Positions 8,736 through 18,144 are shown, counted from the stretch's first letter. The stretch is DNA of 64,000 bases from Bradyrhizobium sp. MOS003 (GCF_003020125.1 NZ_PYFW01000005.1:62001-126000); one strand, 5' to 3'. Made by a program: numbers and translations. Notes: generated by a model from the letters alone, not told the origin.

Positions 8736-10244
8736 CTACGTCCCCTTCGGCCGCACGATGGCCCAGCCGACGCGAAGCAGCTGCTGGCGACCGGTCACCA
8801 GCCATTCGAAGGCGCGTGGCACCTCCGGCACGATGCCGGGAAAGCGCTTCAGGATGTCCGGCGGCGGCGTGCCCGCGGTATCGGAGGCGCGCCAGACCAC
8901 GACGCCGCCGGTCTCGCTGAATTTGGCCTGATTGATCCACGGCGTGCGCGCGGGGTCGGCATCGATGAAGAGATGCGGCCGGCCGGAATGCAGCGTGATC
9001 AGGCTTGCCAGCTGCGTCTCGCCGGCCACCGCGCGCAGGCGATGGTTGGTGCGGCGGGCAAAGCTCTCGTCGAAGAAATCCGAGATCGCGCGCGCGGGCA
9101 TCGAGGTCGCGATCTCGTTTGCCCCGGTCCAGGGCAGCAGCAGGACGGCGAGCACGACGCCCACGGCCGGCGCCACGACGGCCGCGGCCCACACCATGCG
9201 CAGCATCCGCGCGCGGCGCATCGCAATGAGATCCCCGGCCGCAACCACCACGGCAAGCCCGGACATGACCAGCACGACGCCGGCGCTGCCGACGACGGAG
9301 TCGAGCCCGAGCAGGCAGGAGATCAGCACCGCGCCCAGCCCAGGCGCCAGCGCGAAGAAATAGACGAAGTTGCGCGCGAGCGGTTCGACCGGCGGCCGAT
9401 AGATGATCGGCGGCTCCTCGCCCTTGCCGGCAAACAGACCGGTGTTGAGGAAGGTCAGCGCGGGAATCGCGGCCGCACCGAGCACCAGGCCGCCGAGCAG
9501 CCAGGCCGCATGCAGAGTTCGGGCCTTCAGCTCCGCGACCTGCGGCAGGGCCGGCATCACCAGCGTCTCCGCGCGCATCAGCCAGACCGCGTAGGGCAGC
9601 GCCAGCACCGCGACGACGATCAGCGCGAACAGTGGATCGAGCGCGCGCAGCGTCCGGCGGCCGCCGGCGGTTGACACCGCGAAAATGACGATCAGCAGCA
9701 GCAGGAAGATCGCCGCGGGCGTCGTCAGCAGCAACAGACCGGCCTCGATCGACCAGGCGAACCAGGCATTGCCGCGACGCTGGCCGATGATCTGCCAGGA
9801 GTGCAGCAGCAGCAGCGCCCAGAGTGGCCGGGCCAGGATGAGGGGGCCGAAGTCGAGTGCCGACGAGGAGAAGGCGAGCACCGTCATGGTCAAGAGCACG
9901 GCGAGCACCGCCTGCTGCGAGCCGACCACGGCGCGCGACAGGTAGTAGAGCGTGATGAAGGTCGCGATCTCGCAGAGCTCGGCCAGCAAATAGACGCCGA
10001 ACATGTGTCCGCCGGCAGCGCGATAGGCGATGTCGGCGAGCCAGACCGGCAAGGGTGGGCCGAGATCGGTGCCCACCTGGTATTCGCGTCCGAAAGCCAG
10101 CAGCGTCGCGAGGGTACCGGGCGGGCTGCGATAGAACACCAGCGCCACGAACAGCCACATCGCGGCCTGCAGCAGCACGGCGATCCAGACGATCAGCCGC
10201 GGCCGGGCGCGAATGAGCTCGATAACCAGGGAGGTAAACCGCAT
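8736..10244 (-). CDS. GT39-like integral membrane glycosyltransferase
   Basis: This 502-residue protein has about ten hydrophobic helices, the first at residues 15-40. The N-terminal periplasmic loop, with GREYQVGTDLGPPLPVWLAD, resembles the acidic loop of the ArnT/PMT (GT39) family, which transfers sugars from polyprenyl-phosphate carriers to lipids or proteins at the outer face of the inner membrane. The C-terminal part is a soluble domain. The ATG at 10244 is chosen because the longer open frame upstream reads through a palindromic repeat and part of rnhB. Acceptor and donor are unknown. A palindrome separates it from rnhB, so a shared transcript is uncertain. Confidence 0.8.
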   Translation of the reverse strand: MRFTSLVIELIRARPRLIVWIAVLLQAAMWLFVALVFYRSPPGTLATLLAFGREYQVGTDLGPPLPVWLADIAYRAAGGHMFGVYLLAELCEIATFITLYYLSRAVVGSQQAVLAVLLTMTVLAFSSSALDFGPLILARPLWALLLLHSWQIIGQRRGNAWFAWSIEAGLLLLTTPAAIFLLLLIVIFAVSTAGGRRTLRALDPLFALIVVAVLALPYAVWLMRAETLVMPALPQVAELKARTLHAAWLLGGLVLGAAAIPALTFLNTGLFAGKGEEPPIIYRPPVEPLARNFVYFFALAPGLGAVLISCLLGLDSVVGSAGVVLVMSGLAVVVAAGDLIAMRRARMLRMVWAAAVVAPAVGVVLAVLLLPWTGANEIATSMPARAISDFFDESFARRTNHRLRAVAGETQLASLITLHSGRPHLFIDADPARTPWINQAKFSETGGVVVWRASDTAGTPPPDILKRFPGIVPEVPRAFEWLVTGRQQLLRVGWAIVRPKGT

Positions 10245-10343
10245 GCAACGCCCGAAAGATGCAGCCAACCCGTCAGCCGGCCCTATTCGCTCACGCGTAC
10301 TTTGATAAGGGGCGTCACGCGTCGTGGCAACGATGGTTTGCCC

Positions 10344-10428
10344 GCCATACCCGGGCTTGTCCCGGGCATCCACGTCCTTTCGTGTCACGGGCAAGACGTG
10401 GATGGCCGGGTCAAGCCCGGCCATGACG
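10344..10428. repeat. Palindromic intergenic repeat, family 2, copy 1
   Basis: An inverted repeat has arms of the type cgggcttgtcccgggcatcc and ggatggccgggtcaagcccg around a short centre; cacgtcc/gacgtg sequences lie next to the centre. A second copy lies at 36941-37018. When translated, the element yields the peptide VMAGLDPAIHVL, which shows up as a false N-terminal extension of neighbouring genes. Confidence 0.88.
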
Positions 10429-10453
10429 ATGCGGAAGCTATGCGACGATATCC

Positions 10454-11314
10454 CTAGAGATTTGCCGCGGCGTCGACCTCGACGCTCGTTTCCACCTGCA
10501 CCTGGACCTCGGTGACCCCAAACAAATCCTGCACCGGCTCGACCGTCCACGGCATGTGTTTGGCACGCGCCGCGGCGACCGGGGCAAAGAAGCGGCGGTG
10601 GTGGACGGTGGGGCCAAGGCGGTTCAACGCATCGAGGTGCTCTGGGACGCCGTAGCCCTTGTGCTGCTCGAAGCCGTAGCCGGGGCAGTCCTGCGCCAGC
10701 GCGCTCATCAGGCGGTCGCGCGTCACCTTGGCGACGATGGAGGCCGCGGCGATCGACAGCACGATACCGTCGCCGCCGATCACGGCTTCGCAATCGCAAG
10801 GCGTATCAAGCCTGTCGCGGCCGTCGACGAAGACGTGCCTCGGCGCCTCCGGCAGAGCCACCACGGCACGCTTCAGTGCCCAGAGTGAGGCTCGCAATAT
10901 GTTGTCGCGGTCGATTCGCGAGGGCGACGCGACGGCGACCGAGACCTGGGCCGTGGCGCAGATTTTGTCGAACAGTCTTTCGCGCTCCTCCGCCGTCAGA
11001 CGCTTGGAATCGTCGATGCCGCGGGGGATCCGGTCGGGGTCGAGAATCACGGCCGCAGCCACCACGGGCCCGGCGAGCGGCCCGCGGCCGGCTTCGTCGC
11101 AGCCGGCGACCGGCCAGACGCCGCGCTTGATCAGCGCGCGCTCGCGGCGGAAGCTTGGGGGAGCGACCGCGATGATGCCTTTCTTGCCCGCGCTCTTGCC
11201 GGCCGAAACCTTGGTCGCAGGCGCTTTGCCGGCCTTGGCGGGCGCTGCCTTCTTCGCGGCGTCCTTGTTTGGCGCGTCTTTGGCCGGTGTCTTGGCGGAC
11301 TTGCTCCGAATCAT
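10454..11314 (-). CDS. rnhB: Ribonuclease HII with a lysine/alanine-rich N-terminal tail
   Basis: RNase HII cuts RNA embedded in DNA, including single misincorporated ribonucleotides. The catalytic core starts with GCDEAGRGPLAGP (Asp73, Glu74), followed by DDSKRL, FVDGRD and the VAKVTRDRLM segment. The core is about 210 residues, the usual size, but an extension of about 55 residues precedes it, built mostly of Lys, Ala, Pro, Gly and Thr, like histone H1 tails. The extension follows the codon bias of its surroundings and is in frame, so it is probably translated. The ATG at 11314 is preferred; a start at 11350 would add 12 residues. A downstream start that skips the tail cannot be excluded. 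Confidence 0.93.
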   Translation of the reverse strand: MIRSKSAKTPAKDAPNKDAAKKAAPAKAGKAPATKVSAGKSAGKKGIIAVAPPSFRRERALIKRGVWPVAGCDEAGRGPLAGPVVAAAVILDPDRIPRGIDDSKRLTAEERERLFDKICATAQVSVAVASPSRIDRDNILRASLWALKRAVVALPEAPRHVFVDGRDRLDTPCDCEAVIGGDGIVLSIAAASIVAKVTRDRLMSALAQDCPGYGFEQHKGYGVPEHLDALNRLGPTVHHRRFFAPVAAARAKHMPWTVEPVQDLFGVTEVQVQVETSVEVDAAANL

Positions 11315-11387
11315 GGCCGGGATCGTGCGCACGCTGCTCGGCCGGCGCAACCGGAAACCCCTCGCAACACCCGCTATTCAGGCGGCC

Positions 11388-11843
11388 CTACTCCGCCAGA
11401 TGCACCCGCCGGTCCCCGCCGACCTCGATGCCGGGTGCGACCACGACCTCCCAGGGATGGCCGTCGGGGTCGGCGAAATAACCGGAATAACCGCCGTAAT
11501 CGGTCTCGTGCGCGGCCTTCACGAGTTTCGCCCCCTTGCTGAGGGCGAAGGCCAGCACGGCATCCACCTCTTCACGCGTGGTGCAGTTCCAGGCGAGCGT
11601 CATACCCCGGAAGGCCGTCGGCCTTGGATCGTCCGGCAGCTGGGCGTCGGCCGCAAGCTGATCCCAGGGATACAGCGCGAGCACCGGACCGCCGGTATCG
11701 TAGAACGCCACCGCCTCGCCGGTCGCCTTCAGCCGGCGTGAAAAGCCGAGGGCATCATAAAACGCAATGCTGGCGCGGATATCGCTGACGCCCAGCGTGA
11801 TGACGGTGAGTCGCGGCACCGGGGCCTGCAATTGCGTGCTCAT
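11388..11843 (-). CDS. VOC (glyoxalase/bleomycin resistance) family protein
   Basis: This 151-residue protein has the vicinal oxygen chelate fold: a first beta-alpha-beta-beta-beta module begins with LTVITLGVSDIRASIAFYDALGF, and the second ends in GYFADPDGHPWEVVVAP. Such proteins bind a metal and act in detoxification, ring cleavage or resistance; the DPDGHPWE motif near residue 130 carries a likely metal-ligand Glu. The reaction cannot be assigned. The gene lies between rnhB and the radical SAM gene on the same strand, 23 bp downstream of the latter. Confidence 0.85.
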   Translation of the reverse strand: MSTQLQAPVPRLTVITLGVSDIRASIAFYDALGFSRRLKATGEAVAFYDTGGPVLALYPWDQLAADAQLPDDPRPTAFRGMTLAWNCTTREEVDAVLAFALSKGAKLVKAAHETDYGGYSGYFADPDGHPWEVVVAPGIEVGGDRRVHLAE

Positions 11844-11866
11844 GCGACGCCCCTCCCACTTCCCGT

Positions 11867-13033
11867 TCAGAACAGGCTGAGCTGATCGCCGTTCCGCTTC
11901 GGCCGGGCAAAATGATCCGTCGTCAGCTTCGAGCGCCGCTTGTTCAGCCCGAGCCGTTCGCAGGCGATCTCGAAGCGGCGGCCGATGGTCCAGGCCATCG
12001 GTCCGGTGCCCTTCATCCGCTCACCCCACTTCGCGTCGTAGTCGCGCCCGCCGCGCATGTCGCGGATCAGCGTGAAGACGTGGCGATAGCGGTCCGGATA
12101 ATTCGCCATCAGCCATTCGCGGAAGAGATCGCGCACCTCCAGCGGCAGCCGCAGCAGCACATAGGAGGCTTCCCTGACGCCGGCATGAGCGGCGGCATCG
12201 AGGATGCGCTCGATCTCGGAATCGTTCAGCGCCGGAATCACGGGCGCAACCATCACGGTGGTCGGGATGCCGGCATCCGAGAGCTGCTTCAGCGCCTCCA
12301 GCCGCTTCGGCGGCGTCGAGGCCCGCGGCTCCATGGTGCGCGCCAGCTTCGGATCGAGCGAGGTGACCGAGATCGCGACCTTGGCGAGGTTGCGCTTGGC
12401 CATCCGCGCGAGAATGTCGATGTCGCGCACCACCAGCGCCGATTTGGTGACGATGCCGACGGGATGGCCGGCACGCTCGAGAACCTCGAGGATGCCCCGC
12501 ATGATCTTGCGCTCACGCTCGATCGGTTGATAAGGGTCGGTGTTGGTGCCGATCGCGATCATCCGCGGCTCGTAGCCGGTCGCGGCGAGCTCTTTCTCCA
12601 GCAGCGCCGGCGCCTCGGGCTTGACGAAAAGTTTTGACTCGAAGTCGAGCCCCGGAGACAGGCCGAGATAGGCATGGGTCGGCCGCGCGAAACAATAAAC
12701 ACAGCCGTGCTCGCAGCCGCGATAGGGATTGATCGAACGGTCGAAGCCGATATCGGGGCTGTCGTTGCGGGTGATCACCTTGCGCGAGGTGTCGACCCCC
12801 ACGCTGGTCTTGAACGGCGGCAGCTCTTCCAGGCTCTGCCAGCCATCGTCGAAGGCGACACGGGCCTCGGCCTCATAGCGGCCGCTGGCGTTGGACTGCG
12901 CACCCCGCCCTCGCCTGCGCGCGCGGTCAATGGCAACGCCAAGTTCTGGAAAGTCAGAGTCCACACCCGCCGGCTCGGAGGGCGCCTTGACCGGCGGGTG
13001 CTTGAGAGCATGAGAGGATGCTGCTGGACTCAT
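11867..13033 (-). CDS. PA0069-type radical SAM protein
   Basis: This 388-residue protein carries a radical SAM cluster motif of the form CxxxCxxC in NPYRGCEHGCVYCFARPTH (around residues 92-110), where three cysteines would bind a [4Fe-4S] cluster that cleaves S-adenosylmethionine. The following text (LGLSPGLDFESKLFVK, IGTNTDPYQPIE, VTKSALVVRDID) matches the uncharacterised family named after Pseudomonas PA0069, related to spore photoproduct lyase. The ATG at 13033 is preferred over a TTG at 13054. The gene is divergent from the phosphoketolase gene. The substrate is unknown. Confidence 0.88.
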   Translation of the reverse strand: MSPAASSHALKHPPVKAPSEPAGVDSDFPELGVAIDRARRRGRGAQSNASGRYEAEARVAFDDGWQSLEELPPFKTSVGVDTSRKVITRNDSPDIGFDRSINPYRGCEHGCVYCFARPTHAYLGLSPGLDFESKLFVKPEAPALLEKELAATGYEPRMIAIGTNTDPYQPIERERKIMRGILEVLERAGHPVGIVTKSALVVRDIDILARMAKRNLAKVAISVTSLDPKLARTMEPRASTPPKRLEALKQLSDAGIPTTVMVAPVIPALNDSEIERILDAAAHAGVREASYVLLRLPLEVRDLFREWLMANYPDRYRHVFTLIRDMRGGRDYDAKWGERMKGTGPMAWTIGRRFEIACERLGLNKRRSKLTTDHFARPKRNGDQLSLF

Positions 13034-13087
13034 GAAGCCATGATAGCACGACAAAGGAACAAATCAAGAACGCAAACCAAAAATGGG

Positions 13088-13137
13088 AAACAACCCCTGC
13101 ACAGTAGCGCCCAAATTTCGGGCTCGGCCGTTTGACC
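13088..13137. repeat. Short copy of intergenic element family 5
   Basis: The sequence aaacaacccctgcacagtag at the left end nearly equals aaacaaccccatgcacagt followed by ag at 57172-57192 (one base missing), and both stretches are followed by tttgacc. The copy here is shorter in the middle (about 25 bp against 65 bp). It lies in the divergent region between the radical SAM gene and phosphoketolase, so promoter elements may overlap it. Confidence 0.5.
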
Positions 13138-13239
13138 TCACGCAACATGCCCGCCGCAATGATCCGGTTTGATGCCGGCCGGATCAATCGTCGCGGAACA
13201 ATGTTGGTGACGATCGCCGGGGTGAAGGTCAGCAGGAAC

Positions 13240-15627
13240 ATGACAAATCAACAACAATCGGCCGCGGCAAGCAGCAACCTCGACCTCCTCGATCGCTACT
13301 GGCGAGCCGCGAACTACCTCTCCGTCGGGCAAATCTATCTGCTCGACAATCCACTGCTGCGCGAGCCCTTGCGCCCCGAGCACATCAAGCCGCGCTTGCT
13401 CGGCCATTGGGGCACAACGCCCGGCCTGAACTTCATCTACGCCCATCTCAACCGCGTCATCCGCGCACTCGATCTCAGCGTGGTCTATGTCTGCGGCCCC
13501 GGCCATGGCGGGCCAGGCATGGTCGCCAACACCTATCTGGAAGGCAGTTACAGCGAGATCTATCCCGACATCGCGCGCGACTCGGACGGATTGCGCAAGC
13601 TGTTCAGGCAGTTCTCCTTCCCCGGCGGCATTCCGAGCCACGCAGCGCCGGAAACGCCGGGCTCGATCCACGAGGGCGGTGAACTCGGCTACGCGCTCGT
13701 GCACGCCTACGGCGCAGCGCTGGACAATCCCGATTTGATCGTCGCCTGCGTGGTCGGCGACGGCGAGGCTGAGACCGGCCCGCTGGCTGCGTCCTGGCAC
13801 TCCAACAAATTCCTCAACCCCGCCCATGACGGCGCAGTGCTGCCGATCCTCCACCTGAACGGCTATAAGATCGCCAATCCGACCGTGCTGGGGCGGATGC
13901 CCGACAGCGAAATCCGCGATCTGTTCCGCGGGTTCGGCCACGAGCCGCTATTCGTCGAGGGCGACGATCCCAAATTGATGCACCAGGCGATGGCTGACGC
14001 GCTCGATGTCGCGCTCGCCAGCATCCGCTCGATCCAGCAGCACGCCCGCGACGGCCACAAGAGCGTCGCGCGGCCGCGCTGGCCGATGATCGTGCTGCGC
14101 AGCCCGAAGGGCTGGACCGGCCCGAAGGAGGTCGACGGCAAAAAGGTCGAGGGTTTTTGGCGCGCACATCAGGTTCCCGTTGCAGGTTGCCGCGAAAATC
14201 CGGCGCATCTCAAAATTCTCGAAGACTGGATGCGCAGCTACGGGCCCGAAAAGCTGTTTGATGAAAGCGGCGCGCTCATTCCAGAACTTCAGGCGCTCGC
14301 GCCCGAAGGTGTCAGGCGCATGGGCGCCAATCCGCACGCCAATGGCGGCCTGCTGAAGAAGGAGCTGAAGCTGCCGGACTTCCGCAGCTTTGCCATCGAG
14401 GTTCATCAGCCCGGCGGCGTCATCGCCGAGGCGACGCGCGAGCTCGGCAAATTCCTGCGCGACGTCATCCGCCTCAACGCAAAGGAACGCAACTTCCGCA
14501 TCGTGGGCCCGGACGAGACCGCGTCAAACCGGCTGGATGCAGTGTTCGAGGAGACCGAGCGGGTCTGGATGGAGCCGATCGAGCCTTACGACGTGCATCT
14601 GGCGCAAGACGGCCGCGTCATGGAAGTCCTGAGCGAGCATCTCTGCCAGGGCTGGCTCGAAGGCTATCTGCTCACCGGCCGCCACGGCTTCTTCTCCTGC
14701 TACGAGGCCTTCATCCATATCGTCGACTCCATGTTCAACCAGCACGCCAAATGGCTGAAGGTGACGCGGCACCTGCCGTGGCGGCGCCCGATCGCCTCGC
14801 TCAACTATCTCCTGACCTCGCATGTCTGGCGTCAGGACCATAACGGCTTCAGCCATCAGGATCCCGGCTTCGTCGATCTCGTCGCCAACAAGAAGGCCGA
14901 TATCGTTCGTATCTACTTCCCGCCGGATGCCAACACGCTGCTGTGGATCGCCGACCACTGCCTGCGCACCTATAACCGCATCAACGTGATCGTCGCCGGC
15001 AAGCAGCCGGCGCCGCAATGGCTCTCGATGGAAGCAGCGGCCCCCCATTGCGATGCCGGCATCGGCATCTGGACCTGGGCCGGCACGGAGGACGCGAACA
15101 GCGAGCCCGACGTGGTGATGGCCTGCGCAGGCGACGTGCCGACACTGGAGACGCTCGCCGCCGTCGACCTATTGCGCAAGGCGCTGCCCGACTTGAAGAT
15201 CCGTGTCGTCAACGTCGTCGACCTGATGACGCTTCAGCCCAAGGAGCAGCATCCACACGGTCTTTCCGATCGCGACTTCGACAGCCTGTTCACGCGCGAC
15301 AAGCCGGTGGTGTTCGCCTATCACGGCTATCCCCACCTGATCCACCGGCTGACCTATAACCGCACCAACCATGCCGGCCTGCACGTGCGCGGCTTCATCG
15401 AAGAAGGCACCACGACCACGCCGTTCGACATGGTCGTGCTCAACGAACTCGACCGCTATCACCTCGCGATCGAGGCGATCGAACGCGTGCCGGGCCTTGC
15501 GACCAAAGCCGCGGCTGTGAAGCAGCAGTTCCGCGACGCGCTGATCGAGCATTCGCGCTACATTCGCGAGCATGGCGAGGACATGCCTGAGATCCGCGAC
15601 TGGACCTGGCCGGGCAAGACGGGCTGA
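13240..15627 (+). CDS. xfp: Phosphoketolase
   Basis: This thiamine diphosphate enzyme of 795 residues splits xylulose 5-phosphate (and often fructose 6-phosphate) with phosphate into acetyl phosphate and glyceraldehyde 3-phosphate (or erythrose 4-phosphate). Recognisable blocks are YVCGPGHGGPGMVANTYLEG near residue 83, the cofactor motif GDGEAETGPLAASWHSNKF near residue 170, and YHGYPHLIHRLTYNR near residue 690. The ATG at 13240 follows a purine-rich site (agcaggaac) and starts just before the conserved N terminus; the frame is open to 13132 without family-like sequence. Acetate kinase starts 4 bp after the stop, so the pair turns sugar phosphate into acetate and ATP. Confidence 0.96.
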   Translation: MTNQQQSAAASSNLDLLDRYWRAANYLSVGQIYLLDNPLLREPLRPEHIKPRLLGHWGTTPGLNFIYAHLNRVIRALDLSVVYVCGPGHGGPGMVANTYLEGSYSEIYPDIARDSDGLRKLFRQFSFPGGIPSHAAPETPGSIHEGGELGYALVHAYGAALDNPDLIVACVVGDGEAETGPLAASWHSNKFLNPAHDGAVLPILHLNGYKIANPTVLGRMPDSEIRDLFRGFGHEPLFVEGDDPKLMHQAMADALDVALASIRSIQQHARDGHKSVARPRWPMIVLRSPKGWTGPKEVDGKKVEGFWRAHQVPVAGCRENPAHLKILEDWMRSYGPEKLFDESGALIPELQALAPEGVRRMGANPHANGGLLKKELKLPDFRSFAIEVHQPGGVIAEATRELGKFLRDVIRLNAKERNFRIVGPDETASNRLDAVFEETERVWMEPIEPYDVHLAQDGRVMEVLSEHLCQGWLEGYLLTGRHGFFSCYEAFIHIVDSMFNQHAKWLKVTRHLPWRRPIASLNYLLTSHVWRQDHNGFSHQDPGFVDLVANKKADIVRIYFPPDANTLLWIADHCLRTYNRINVIVAGKQPAPQWLSMEAAAPHCDAGIGIWTWAGTEDANSEPDVVMACAGDVPTLETLAAVDLLRKALPDLKIRVVNVVDLMTLQPKEQHPHGLSDRDFDSLFTRDKPVVFAYHGYPHLIHRLTYNRTNHAGLHVRGFIEEGTTTTPFDMVVLNELDRYHLAIEAIERVPGLATKAAAVKQQFRDALIEHSRYIREHGEDMPEIRDWTWPGKTG

Positions 15628-15631
15628 CATC

Positions 15632-16834
15632 ATGCCGGCATCGGCGTCAGTCCTCGTCCTCAACTCGGGATCGTCGAGCATCAAGTTCGGCCTGTTCGAC
15701 ATCTCGGCTGTTGAGCCCAGCCTGCTCTGCAAGGGCCTGCTCGACGAGCAGGAGGCAAAACCTGGGCTCGTGGTGAAGAGCCCGACGGGCGAAGACCTGT
15801 TCGAGACACGGAGAGAGGCGCCGGACGCCGATGGCGGCCATCTGTTCGCCGATGTGCTCGCCTTCATCGAGGACCGGTTCGGCCAACATCATCATCTGTG
15901 CGCCGTCGGCCATCGCATCGTTCATGGCGGGCCGGACCAGTCAGGCCCGGTCGCGCTGACCGAGGATGTCATCGCGAAGCTGGAGGCATTGACGCCGCTG
16001 GCGCCGTTGCACCAGCCGCGGTGCCTCGCGCCAATTCGCGCGCTCGCGGCCATCCGGCCAGCACTGACGCAGATCGCGTGCTTCGATACGGCGTTCCACC
16101 ACGGTCTGACGCCGCCCGCGAGCCGCTTCGCCATTCCCAGGCGCTACGAGGAACGCGGCGTCCGACGCTACGGATTTCACGGCCTCTCCTTCGAATATGT
16201 CGCAAGCCGCCTCGCCGAGATTGCGCCGGAGCTCGTCGCCAAGCGCGTCGTCATCGCGCATCTCGGCAACGGCGCCAGCCTGTGCGCGTTGCGCAACGGA
16301 AGCAGCGTCGACACCACCATGGGCCTGACGCCGCTCGACGGCCTCGTGATGGGCACCCGCTGCGGTACGATCGATCCTGGCGTGTTGCTATACCTGCAAC
16401 AGCACGACAAGATGTCGATAGAGGCCGTCCAGCACCTGCTCTATCACGAGTCCGGCCTGTTCGGCGTCTCCGGCATCTCCGCGGACATGCGCGCGCTGCT
16501 CGCGAGCGGCGAGATGGAAGCACGAGAGGCGGTCGATCTCTTCACCTTCCGCGCGGCGCAGCAGGTCGCGATGATGGCGACGACGCTTGGCGGCCTCGAC
16601 TGTCTGGTCTTCACCGGCGGCATCGGCGAGCACGCCAAGGAGATCCGCAGCGGCATCGGCGAACGTCTTGCCTGGATGGGCGTGCGCATCGATGCAACTG
16701 CGAATGACAGGGCACTCGAGCGCATCAATAGCGGCGACAGCGCTGTCGATGCGTTCGTCATTCCCACGAACGAGGAGCTGATGATCGCGAGGCGTTGCGC
16801 GGCAATGCTGCAAACTACAGCGACAATATCGTAG
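15632..16834 (+). CDS. ackA: Acetate kinase
   Basis: AckA converts acetyl phosphate and ADP to acetate and ATP. The 400-residue protein shows the acetokinase signatures VLVLNSGSSSIKFGLFD at the N terminus, HRIVHGG near residue 95, FHGLSFEYV, the adenosine loop HLGNGASLCAL, and FTGGIGEHAKEIR near the C terminus. The ATG at 15632 is directly behind phosphoketolase, which makes acetyl phosphate, so the two genes form a functional operon. The stop codon TAG (16832-16834) is part of the outer arm of the family 1 palindrome: the element must have inserted at, or created, the end of the frame. The C terminus after about residue 395 may therefore differ from homologues. Confidence 0.96.
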   Translation: MPASASVLVLNSGSSSIKFGLFDISAVEPSLLCKGLLDEQEAKPGLVVKSPTGEDLFETRREAPDADGGHLFADVLAFIEDRFGQHHHLCAVGHRIVHGGPDQSGPVALTEDVIAKLEALTPLAPLHQPRCLAPIRALAAIRPALTQIACFDTAFHHGLTPPASRFAIPRRYEERGVRRYGFHGLSFEYVASRLAEIAPELVAKRVVIAHLGNGASLCALRNGSSVDTTMGLTPLDGLVMGTRCGTIDPGVLLYLQQHDKMSIEAVQHLLYHESGLFGVSGISADMRALLASGEMEAREAVDLFTFRAAQQVAMMATTLGGLDCLVFTGGIGEHAKEIRSGIGERLAWMGVRIDATANDRALERINSGDSAVDAFVIPTNEELMIARRCAAMLQTTATIS

Positions 16835-16920
16835 GGTGGGCAAAGGCGCAAAGCGCCGTGCCCACAATCTTTCTCTGTCACGACAGGTGGTGGGCACGCT
16901 TGCGCTTTGCCCACCCTACA
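16830..16920. repeat. Palindromic intergenic repeat, family 1, copy C
   Basis: The left arm cgtagggtgggcaaaggcgc includes the TAG stop codon of ackA; the right arm ends in gcgctttgcccaccctaca. It separates ackA from the convergent RMD1-like gene. A short cacta/cacga-type direct repetition (acactacaacactacgacac) follows directly at 16919-16940. Confidence 0.9.
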
Positions 16921-16981
16921 ACACTACAACACTACGACACTCGAGGAGATGTGAGGCACAACAACGCGCCGAAAAAAGCGC

Positions 16982-17821
16982 TCAATGCGTCCCCGTCAGG
17001 ATCTGAAAACACCCGATCGCGACCTCGATCACGATCAGCACGACGACCGCGATCTCCAGGCGGAGCGAGCGTTGGGTGTCGATGATGTCGGTCAGCGCGT
17101 TGGCGATCTCCGACACCGCGGAGAGCTTCCGCTCGAGCGTGTCGAGGCGTTCTTTCAGTTCGTACTCGTCTTCCAGACGGGAATAGAGCCGGTCGAGCTC
17201 GGGCTTCTCCCAGAGCACGTCGGGCTTCTCCGCGATCGCGACGCGGCCGGCGACGCGCTGCTGCACCAGCAGTGCATTGCCGATCAGTTGCAGGATGCCC
17301 TTGCGCCGGCGCGGCGTGCGGCCGTGCTCGGCAAGCTCCCGCGCAAACGGCTCGATCACATCGAAGACCGCAGCGACGCGGCGTTCGTCGCGCGCCAGCG
17401 ACGTGCTCTTGGCGAGCGCATCCGCAACCAGCAGCAGCCGGTCGTCGGAGAATTTGGCGAGGCATATCGGCCCGCCCGGCTGGATCGCCTCAGTGTTTTC
17501 ATCCTTGCAGAGCTGTGCCTGCGCGATCTCCTCCTCATACGGGCTGAGCTCGCCAATCACCCGCGGCTTCAGGCCATCGATCAGCACTTTCTCCTCGGAC
17601 GGAAGCAGCCCGATCAGCACCACGACGCCGTAGCGGAAGACCACGGCAAGACCGGCATGGACGCGGAAGGCGGCGGGCGACGACGAGACCAGCGTGCCGA
17701 TCTCGAGGCCGGAGGCGTTGATGCGATCGCCCAGCATCAACGCGCGGATCCGCAAGGTCGGCGCAGCCTCCGGCTTCGGCAACGTCGACGCCGGGCCAAT
17801 CGCAAGTTGATCGGCGTTCAC
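16982..17821 (-). CDS. RMD1/DUF155 family membrane-anchored protein
   Basis: This 279-residue protein resembles the RMD1 (DUF155) family, best known from yeast and mitochondrial proteins of poorly defined role. Residues 70-110 hold the core VVFRYGVVVLIGLLP and EEEIAQAQL segments. Residues about 195-235 are helical and charged (LWEKPELDRLYSRLEDEYEL), and the C terminus ends in one transmembrane helix (IAVVVLIVIEVAIGCFQIL). The topology would be a cytoplasmic body with a C-terminal anchor. The start codon is GTG. It is divergent from the short glycosyltransferase gene and convergent with ackA. Confidence 0.82.
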   Translation of the reverse strand: MNADQLAIGPASTLPKPEAAPTLRIRALMLGDRINASGLEIGTLVSSSPAAFRVHAGLAVVFRYGVVVLIGLLPSEEKVLIDGLKPRVIGELSPYEEEIAQAQLCKDENTEAIQPGGPICLAKFSDDRLLLVADALAKSTSLARDERRVAAVFDVIEPFARELAEHGRTPRRRKGILQLIGNALLVQQRVAGRVAIAEKPDVLWEKPELDRLYSRLEDEYELKERLDTLERKLSAVSEIANALTDIIDTQRSLRLEIAVVVLIVIEVAIGCFQILTGTH

Positions 17822-18144
17822 AGGAGGCCTCCGTGGGGACCAAAGTCACACATTTCCCGTTCGAACCTTTCTGGCCGGGCGCGGCCCTCCTTGCCGGAAA
17901 AACCATCCGCGCCGCGCAACGACACCGTGAAGCTGCCGGCTAACACTCTCGGGACGAGCCTGTGCCGAAACATTCGGCAACATCGCCAACCTGCGCATGA
18001 CACATTTGGCTGCGATGACTGGCTGCAGTTTACCATCGCACGCCGAAGCGCCGCCGGAAAGTTGCACTCGGCAACGCCACGTGTTTATGACAACATCATA
18101 GCAAGCTACGCTTCTCCCGAAATGCGGACATTGAAGCCTCAATC
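17822..18144. other. Divergent intergenic region
   Basis: These 323 bp separate the RMD1-like gene from the glycosyltransferase gene. I see no coding sequence. A possible sigma-70 type promoter for the rightward gene is TTGCAC (18062-18067) with TTATGA (18085-18090) at 17 bp spacing; the match is weak. The rest shows no clear repeat or hairpin. Confidence 0.35.

Noticed and set aside
8736..10799. A 687-codon frame that would extend the membrane glycosyltransferase into rnhB.
   Set aside because: The upstream 185 codons cross a family 2 palindrome and the rnhB coding region; the hydrophobic protein starts cleanly at 10244.
16919..16945. A small tandem run (acactacaacactacgacac) after repeat copy C as a microsatellite or att site.
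   Set aside because: Only two or three imperfect units are present and no integrase or tRNA is nearby.
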